This document shows positions 58,335 through 64,000 of a stretch of 64,000 nucleotides of DNA, piece after piece. The stretch lies in NCBI RefSeq assembly GCF_047246645.1, contig NZ_JBFOKR010000006.1:1-64000 (forward strand), written 5' to 3'. The notes under the pieces are model-generated. The model had not been told where the DNA came from and did no database searches. It saw only the letters and a list, made by a program, of their open reading frames with translations. Made by a program: the position numbers and the translations under genes. This DNA comes from Ferdinandcohnia sp047246645. Its GTDB lineage: Bacteria > Bacillota > Bacilli > Bacillales > Bacillaceae_L. How positions within the stretch are numbered: position 1 is the first letter of the stretch; each line of letters begins with the position of its first letter.

Positions 58335-59498
58335 TTGAATCATTTACAAGAAAAGCTACAGTCTCTTTTGAGAAGCTTTGTTGAAAGAGGTCCTGTTGGA
58401 TGTGCATTAGCGGTACATCGTGAAGGAGAAAGACTGTTTGAGGATTATGTCGGATATGCAGATCTCGAAACAAAGAAGGAAATTACATCCGATACAATTT
58501 ACCGTATTTATTCGATGACAAAGGTTGTTACTTGTACAGCAGCACTCATGTTATATGAGAAAGGTCTGTTTTTACTTAATGATCCACTAGAAGAATATTT
58601 GCCTGAATTCAAAAATCCACTCGTGTATAGGGAAACGGAGTCAGGAGAAATCTATACCACTAAAGCATCAAGGTCCATAACAGTAAAAGATTTATTTACA
58701 ATGACTTCAGGGCTAACCTATCCTGGAGAAGGGAATGAAACCGAACGGCAAGTAGCAAGAGCTCTAAAGGAAATAGACCAAAGAGGAGAAAGAAGGACAA
58801 CGCGTCAATTATCTCAGGCTTTAGCTAGCCTTCCATTAGCCTTTGATCCAGGAACGAGATGGCATTATGGATTAAGTCATGATGTACTAGGTGCATTAAT
58901 TGAGGTTCTAACTGGTAAAAGCTTTGGGGAATTTTTACAGGAAGAGATTTTTGAACCTTTGAAGATGGAGGATACCTTTTTCCGCATTCCGGAATCAAAA
59001 AAGGATCGTCTTTGCTCCTTCTATAATCGTGATGGTCAAGGGGATTTTATAAAGAACACAACAATGGATGGGAATATTCAAGCTGATGCGAAATTTGAGA
59101 GTGGAGGCGGTGGTTTACTGTCTACACTTCATGATTACAGTCGCTTTGCTCAAATGCTGGCAAATGGCGGGACTCTTGATGGTGAGCGAATCATTGGTCG
59201 AAAGACAATCGATTTAATGGCAACGGATCATCTTCGCCAAGACAATCGAGAAAACTATAATTGGGACTACCTCTCAGGATACGGGTATGGCTTAGGTGTA
59301 AGAGTCATGGTTGATCAGGCATTAGGGGGAGCGAATAGTTCAGTTGGAGAATTTGGTTGGTCAGGTTTGTTAGGTACATGGGTGTCTATTGACCCAAAAG
59401 AAAAAATCTCATCTGTCTATATGCAGCAAATGTTACCTAACCTAGAAAGCTATCACCAACCGAGATTGCGATCTATCATTTATGGTGCACTTGATTAA
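58335..59498 (+). CDS. Beta-lactamase family serine hydrolase
   Basis: Class C beta-lactamase/esterase-fold protein of 387 residues, without signal peptide and so probably cytosolic. The nucleophile motif is S60-M-T-K63 in YRIYSMTKVVT; the second motif is YGLSHD, where Tyr is the base. It resembles EstB-type esterases and D-aminopeptidase-like enzymes. TTG 58335 is chosen because AAGGAG stands 8 bases before it; ATG 58311 lacks a site. Substrate unknown. Confidence 0.88.
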   Translation: MNHLQEKLQSLLRSFVERGPVGCALAVHREGERLFEDYVGYADLETKKEITSDTIYRIYSMTKVVTCTAALMLYEKGLFLLNDPLEEYLPEFKNPLVYRETESGEIYTTKASRSITVKDLFTMTSGLTYPGEGNETERQVARALKEIDQRGERRTTRQLSQALASLPLAFDPGTRWHYGLSHDVLGALIEVLTGKSFGEFLQEEIFEPLKMEDTFFRIPESKKDRLCSFYNRDGQGDFIKNTTMDGNIQADAKFESGGGGLLSTLHDYSRFAQMLANGGTLDGERIIGRKTIDLMATDHLRQDNRENYNWDYLSGYGYGLGVRVMVDQALGGANSSVGEFGWSGLLGTWVSIDPKEKISSVYMQQMLPNLESYHQPRLRSIIYGALD

Positions 59499-59979
59499 TA
59501 ATGTGGGAAAGGGTTGGGGTAGGATATCTAAGGAGTGTCCTATTCTTTTTATATATAAATTATAGATTAAAGCCACGTTGAGTGCGTCTCGCAGATAGTT
59601 TTAAAGGAAACAGCAGGCCCCAAATAGGGGAAACTTGCCGCATTTTAAGAATATTAGTAACCCTATTTCTACTAAAACATCCATAACAATATGTATTTTA
59701 ATTAACCCCAGCATTTATGTTGGGGTTAAATTATTATTAGTCAGTTAAATCGCAGAAAGAGGTGATTCTACAATCTAATGTCTAGATAGGATCCTGGGGC
59801 CATAGTTTCAGGTGGGATATCTTTGAAAAGTGGTTAAAATGCTATGAAGCATTCCATAAACAATCTTAGAATAATTTAGTACATCTCTTAGATTCATTGT
59901 ATTTAATAGACATCATGAAAATTTAAAGAGTTAAATATACATAAATATGTAAGTTTAATAAATTTTAAAGGGGGCTTTT
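59499..59979. other. Intergenic region with hairpins, no recognised gene
   Basis: About 480 bases. There is a possible weak terminator at 59521-59550 and a strong stem TAACCCCA...TGGGGTTA at 59701-59726 without a T-run. All frames are broken. It may be decayed sequence. Confidence 0.4.
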
Positions 59980-60759
59980 ATGAAAATATTACGTTTAGGT
60001 CATGCGATGTATGTATTTACAACTAAAAAAGGAAATCAATATTTAGTCGACCCATTTTTTGAAATGAATCCAGGTTGTCCAAGTGAGTATCAAACAGAAG
60101 AATTTTTGTCTAAGATTAAAGGTGTATTATTAACACATGGGCATTTTGATCATACAAGCGGACTTGGAAAATTAAGAAAAGCTAATTCGAGCTGTTTAAT
60201 ATTAGCACAATATGAATTAGCCTTGATTCTAGGTCAAAAAGGTTTTGATAACGTTTATCCTTTGAATTTTGGCGGATCGTTTGATTTTGGTGATGTAAAA
60301 GCTACGATGGTACCTGCTCGTCATTCATCTAGCTACGGCGAATTGGAGGGTAATCCCATTTATGCAGGAGAATCAGCGGGTTATGTATTAGATTTTGAGG
60401 ATGTCCATACGTTGTATCATTCTGGTGATACAATGATTATGACTGATATGAAATTAATTCAAGATTTGTACCAACCATCAATTGCGATCCTTTCTTCTTC
60501 GGGTCAATTTACAATGGGTCCAAAAGAAGCAGCATATGCAGTAGAACAGTTATTAGATGTTAAATATGTAATCCCAAGTCATACATTTCCTAGTGAAAAC
60601 TCAGCCTCGTCAAAAGAAACTTTAGATAAATTGTTACAAGCATTTCCTGTTGTAGGAAATATGATTGAGAAAGATAATGAAATAAAAGATTACTTATCAA
60701 AACATCAAAGAACCGAGGTAGTGGTAATAGGGTATGGAGAAGAAGTAACATTTGAGTAA
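59980..60759 (+). CDS. Metallo-beta-lactamase fold hydrolase (UlaG/UPF0173-like)
   Basis: A 259-residue MBL-fold protein. Zinc ligands H53, H55, D57 and H58 are in LLTHGHFDHTSG, with later His in ARHSSSYG and Asp in YHSGDTMIM, and IPSHTFPSE near the end. Members include L-ascorbate 6-phosphate lactonase-like and UPF0173 hydrolases; the substrate is unknown here. AAGGGGG site. Stand-alone gene. Confidence 0.88.
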   Translation: MKILRLGHAMYVFTTKKGNQYLVDPFFEMNPGCPSEYQTEEFLSKIKGVLLTHGHFDHTSGLGKLRKANSSCLILAQYELALILGQKGFDNVYPLNFGGSFDFGDVKATMVPARHSSSYGELEGNPIYAGESAGYVLDFEDVHTLYHSGDTMIMTDMKLIQDLYQPSIAILSSSGQFTMGPKEAAYAVEQLLDVKYVIPSHTFPSENSASSKETLDKLLQAFPVVGNMIEKDNEIKDYLSKHQRTEVVVIGYGEEVTFE

Positions 60760-61142
60760 CAGCAACATGATTGATGTTTAATGCAAAAAAGTTTTGCTGC
60801 CGTATAAGCGATATGGTGAACCGTATAAGTGAGGTAAACACTATTGCTGCAAACACTACTCAAGCTACGTATAAGTGGTCGCATAATTGGTCATAGAAAT
60901 AGTCTGCAATTACTATTTAAGCCATGTAATAGTGTCTCTAAGCTTGTTCAGAAATAATACCAAGGAGCCAAATATCCTAAAAGGATTGGCTCTTTTTTTT
61001 GAGTTTATCCTGCTGTGGAAAAAAGTAGGACAATTTTATAAAAACACTAGTACCTACTGTTAAATAGTTAGTATCAAAAGTGGGAACGATATCCTAACGG
61101 GTAAACCTCTGATTAAATGCAGGAATAGGAGGATGGATAGAA
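60760..61142. other. Intergenic region with short direct repeats
   Basis: (A/C)CGTATAAG(T/C)G occurs three times (near 60801, 60819 and 60864). A terminator follows at 60965-61000. No gene was recognised. Confidence 0.4.
60965..61000 (+). terminator. Terminator in the intergenic region before speG
   Basis: GAGCCAA-ATATCCT-AAAA-GGAT-TGGCTC, followed by eight T residues. Confidence 0.85.
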
Positions 61143-61658
61143 ATGAGTGATGTAAAATTAAGACCACTAGAAAGAGAGGACTTAGGTTTTGTCCATAAGT
61201 TAAATATTAATGCAAACATCATGTCCTATTGGTTTGAGGAGCCATATGAATCGTTTGTAGAATTGCAGGATTTATATGATAAACATATTCATGATCAAGG
61301 TGAAAGAAGATTTATTGTACAAAAAGGAACTGAAATGGTAGGGCTTGTTGAATTAGTAGAGATAGATTATATCCATCGTAGGGCTGAATTCCAAATTATT
61401 ATTAACCCGAATCATCAAGGACATGGATATGCAAAGGCGGCAACATATCTAGCAATGGACTATGCTTTTTCTGTATTAAACATGAATAAATTATATTTAA
61501 TCGTGGATAAGTCTAACGATAAAGCGATTCATATATATAATAAACTCGGTTTTCATTTTGAAGGAGAATTTATTGACGAGTTTTTTGTTGACGGCGAATA
61601 TCATAATGCAATTAGAATGTGTATGTTTCAACGTCAATATTTTAACAAGGATTCTTAA
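61143..61658 (+). CDS. speG: Spermidine N1-acetyltransferase SpeG
   Basis: GNAT enzyme of 171 residues, close to E. coli SpeG along its whole length (VKLRPLEREDLGFVHKLN; MSYWFEEPYESFVELQDLYDKHIHDQGERRF; HRRAEFQIIINPNHQGHGYAKAATYLAMDYAF; KLYLIVDKSNDKAIHIYNKLGF; NAIRMCMFQRQY). It acetylates spermidine and spermine, lowering polyamine toxicity. The acidic allosteric polyamine site region (FEEPYE) is kept. AGGAGGATGG site 7-8 bases upstream. Confidence 0.93.
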   Translation: MSDVKLRPLEREDLGFVHKLNINANIMSYWFEEPYESFVELQDLYDKHIHDQGERRFIVQKGTEMVGLVELVEIDYIHRRAEFQIIINPNHQGHGYAKAATYLAMDYAFSVLNMNKLYLIVDKSNDKAIHIYNKLGFHFEGEFIDEFFVDGEYHNAIRMCMFQRQYFNKDS

Positions 61659-61682
61659 AATAAGGCTGCGAAATAAAGTGAA

Positions 61683-61716
61683 AGGTACAACTAGAAATCT
61701 CACTAGTTGTACCTGC
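61683..61716. terminator. Hairpin between convergent speG and oligoendopeptidase genes
   Basis: AGGTACAACTAG pairs with CTAGTTGTACCT, a perfect 12 bp stem; T-runs are poor on both sides. Confidence 0.7.
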
Positions 61717-61766
61717 TTTGTGTGGAAGACTTAAGATTGTCTTCTACTGACCTTGTTCCCAATTTG

Positions 61767-63464
61767 TTAATGAATGTCTTGAATTAACTTTTCTAGGAAT
61801 TCACCCATCCGCTTAACTGCCGTCTCTGAAAAATCAAAACTGACCCCAGTTTCTTTATAAATAGCTGCGATAGATTGATTGTAGTCCGCACTTGCACCCT
61901 TTTTATAGAGTTCGACAGCTTGCTCAGGGTTGTTGTGATAGTTCTCAAGTATTTGTAGAGCACCAAGCATCGAGATGGAGTATTCAATATTATAGAAAGG
62001 TACTTGGAAATAATGCAGGGTTGCTACCCAACTCATCCCAATTTCCTCCTCAAGCCCAGAGGAATCGACAGGATTTAAGCCATAACGTTTTGAGATTTCA
62101 AAATACTTTTCATCACGCTCTTTGGCAGTGTGATTAGGATTCGTATACATCCAATGCTGGAAGAGGTCTCCTGACAATGGTCCGAATAACATCGTAAATG
62201 CACGTCTAAGCTCTTCACGCTGTGCATTATGAAAATCTTCTGTTTCTGGATAAAAAAGATCGAGTTTATCCAATAAGAGCAATTCCATCCCATGAGAAAA
62301 CAGTTCAGCCACTTCAGCTCTTAGTTGGTATTCTTCCATAGGCCCGTTTTCAGCAAACCCGAGGTATCCATTTAGCGCATGACCCATTTCATGAATTAAT
62401 GCAATCAATGAGAAAAAGGATGGGCTAAAGTTTGCGAAGACAAAGGTATCCCCTGAAACAGGTAAGGAAGTACAGAAACCACCTGGGCTTTTTCCTTTAC
62501 GGTCTCCAAGGTCGAGTAATCCATGCTCTCTCATGTAATCGAAACGATCTGCAAAATAAGTGTCAGTCTTCCCTAACATTTCAGATACTCCATCCATAAG
62601 AGCAGACACCTCTGTGTAAGGTGGGTTTTTCATCAATTTAGCCGTATTATCCCAAGGGCGATATGTATCGACACCGAGCTTCGATTTAAACACATCTGCA
62701 AGGCGATTCCACGCAGGGATAATATGTTTCTCTACATTTTCATGAAAGTCATAACAATCTTGGACACTATACTCACGATTTTTCACGACAAACATATAAT
62801 CACGATAATTTTCAAATCCTGCATTTAATGCAATCTGATGGCGGAGTTGAACGAGTTCGTCCATGATGGCATCCATATCGGTCTTAATTTGACGATAGGC
62901 AGATATCATTTTGTGATACGCTTTTTCTCGTATTGCTCTGTCTAGATTGTCGAGTTGAGATTGGACAAATGGGAAAGGCTTTTCTTCGCCATCCCATTCA
63001 ACGGTTAAGCCTCCCATGATTTCACTATACTTCGTAGAGAGCTCTTGTTCCTTTACCATCAATGGAATGTTTTCTTCTCTGAACAATTTAACTTTGGATT
63101 CGCGAATGCGTCGCATTAAACCATATCGTTTTTCATCTAATTGATGAAAATAAGCAGACTCACAGAGTTTCTCATTCAGTTTTGCTTCATACTTCATTAA
63201 AAGTGGTTGGATGACTTGCTGGTCGTGTAGAAAAGTCGACTTAATTTCTGAATCCTCCGTATTTCGGTAGAAGTCTACTTGGTGCCCTGTCATTGCCTCC
63301 ATAATCTTAATTGTTAAATTCTGCTCGTCTTTTAACCATTGTTCTAGGTCAGAAACGGATTCAATCGGAGCATCTAGTAAACTTTGGATCTGAGTTTCCA
63401 AACCTTCTACATCTTTTAAATCAATTAATTCTTTATAATATTGGTGCCTTATATCTTGTGTCAT
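61767..63464 (-). CDS. M3 family oligoendopeptidase
   Basis: Zinc oligopeptidase of 565 residues, PepF/M3B-like. The metal site is H358-E-M-G-H362 in IALIHEMGHALNGYLG, and the third ligand Glu is in LRAEVAELFSHGMELLLL. Substrate-loop Tyr/His residues appear in EYSISMLGALQ. The enzyme cleaves short peptides in the cytosol. AAGGAAGGATGAG site before the ATG. Monocistronic. Confidence 0.92.
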   Translation of the reverse strand: MTQDIRHQYYKELIDLKDVEGLETQIQSLLDAPIESVSDLEQWLKDEQNLTIKIMEAMTGHQVDFYRNTEDSEIKSTFLHDQQVIQPLLMKYEAKLNEKLCESAYFHQLDEKRYGLMRRIRESKVKLFREENIPLMVKEQELSTKYSEIMGGLTVEWDGEEKPFPFVQSQLDNLDRAIREKAYHKMISAYRQIKTDMDAIMDELVQLRHQIALNAGFENYRDYMFVVKNREYSVQDCYDFHENVEKHIIPAWNRLADVFKSKLGVDTYRPWDNTAKLMKNPPYTEVSALMDGVSEMLGKTDTYFADRFDYMREHGLLDLGDRKGKSPGGFCTSLPVSGDTFVFANFSPSFFSLIALIHEMGHALNGYLGFAENGPMEEYQLRAEVAELFSHGMELLLLDKLDLFYPETEDFHNAQREELRRAFTMLFGPLSGDLFQHWMYTNPNHTAKERDEKYFEISKRYGLNPVDSSGLEEEIGMSWVATLHYFQVPFYNIEYSISMLGALQILENYHNNPEQAVELYKKGASADYNQSIAAIYKETGVSFDFSETAVKRMGEFLEKLIQDIH

Positions 63465-63759
63465 GGATGACTCATCCTTCCTTTTAAATTATGTTAATTC
63501 TCTCAATATTTATATTATAGATTTCTAGTTATTAAATCTAGTTTTATTAAAAAAACTACAGTTTATGCCTAATGGCAGAAGAAACTTTTTAAAGGGAAAG
63601 GCTTTAAATAATAAGCGTAAAATTTACAATCAACCAAGTATGCCACATACATCCTACGTATACGGAGAACTCATTGTTATGTGTAGGATATATATGGGTG
63701 TGATAAGATGGATAAGAGATAACAGAAGCAAAATATGATGAAATTGAGGAGATAAGTAA

Positions 63760-64000
63760 ATGGATGTTTCACATATTGTTGAAAGTATAAATGGTCTTTT
63801 TACTATAAAAAATAAAGAAGTCTATTCCAGTGAATCTGGGATTACATACCAAACTGATAAAAAGGTTAAAAGAATTGGATACTGTGTTAACCTAACACTT
63901 GAAACGATAGAGGAAGCAAGAAATCGTGGAGTTGATATGATGGTGACACACCATGATGCATGGGATGAAATATATGGATTAAGAGAGGCGTGTTTAGAGA
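63760..64000 (+). CDS. Nif3-like dinuclear metal centre protein (5' part only)
   Basis: The window ends 80 codons into this gene. The visible part (KKVKRIGYCVNLTLETIEEARNRGVDMMVTHHDAWDEIYGL) matches the N-terminal half of the Nif3/YqfO family, including the metal-binding His pair in VTHHDA. GAGGAG site 8-9 bases before the ATG. The family has a di-metal centre and possible hydrolase function, not firmly known. Truncated only by the window edge. Confidence 0.8.
   Translation, partial: MDVSHIVESINGLFTIKNKEVYSSESGITYQTDKKVKRIGYCVNLTLETIEEARNRGVDMMVTHHDAWDEIYGLREACLE

Overview
The window looks like low-GC Firmicute chromosome, most likely from a Bacillaceae member (Bacillus sensu lato). The evidence is AGGAGG-type ribosome binding sites, frequent TTG/GTG starts, hairpin-plus-T-run terminators, and close relatives of B. 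subtilis ywbE, ctaG, lia, helD, yfmM, mreBH, treA, zosA, the yfkK-J-I-H/yfkF/yfkE/yfkD block, pdaA, yfjP and yfjO. I saw no rRNA, tRNA, CRISPR array or intact prophage. Identifications come from reading motifs and remembered family sequences; no database search was run.

Layout. 0-4.9 kb: the 3' end of a group II intron (domains V and VI) enters from the left, followed by a hypothetical gene, ywbE, a membrane-anchored polysaccharide deacetylase, a nitrilase-family hydrolase/GNAT pair and ctaG. 5-9 kb: a TTG-started protein joining an XRE-type DNA-binding domain to a degenerate F1-ATPase beta-subunit core, divergent from a KinB-like kinase, then a 3-methyladenine glycosylase and a ZIP transporter. 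9.2-12.8 kb: the cell-envelope stress operon liaI-liaH-liaF-liaS-liaR, lacking liaG. 13.1-17 kb: a four-gene cassette (HD-GYP receptor, 24-codon Cys-Trp-Trp-Cys peptide, PqqD-like/M50 membrane protease, histidine kinase). Both receptors share one membrane sensor domain, so this is a candidate undescribed peptide-signalling or RiPP system. 17-34.5 kb: amidase, DoxX, a glycerophosphodiesterase, small enzymes, helD, DUF3231, yfmM, a SpoVB-like flippase, a tandem DUF2294 pair, a PAS kinase, an ArsR/SRPBCC operon with paired operators, and TerC. 34.8-40.1 kb: mreBH, DUF1992, an XRE regulator, DUF488/GNAT, and treA with a TreR operator inside its promoter.

40.5-57.9 kb follows the B. subtilis yfk-yfj order: yfkK, yfkJ-I-H, zosA (with PerR-like and Fur-like sites), a BH0509-type small protein, yfkF, an OsmC protein with yfkE, a YczE-type protein, yfkD, an SE1561-type small protein, a DUF899-VOC fusion, fumarase, pdaA, yfjP and yfjO. 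57.9-64 kb: a serine-recombinase remnant, a beta-lactamase-family hydrolase, an MBL-fold protein, speG, an M3 oligoendopeptidase and the start of a Nif3-family gene.

Three intergenic repeat families are dispersed through the window: a ~90 bp two-hairpin element (2 copies), a ~290 bp element with imperfect terminal inverted repeats (2 copies), and a ~50-75 bp GGTGCCTGACACC element (4 copies). One ~290 bp copy has inserted into a GGTGCCTGACACC copy with an apparent 4 bp target duplication.
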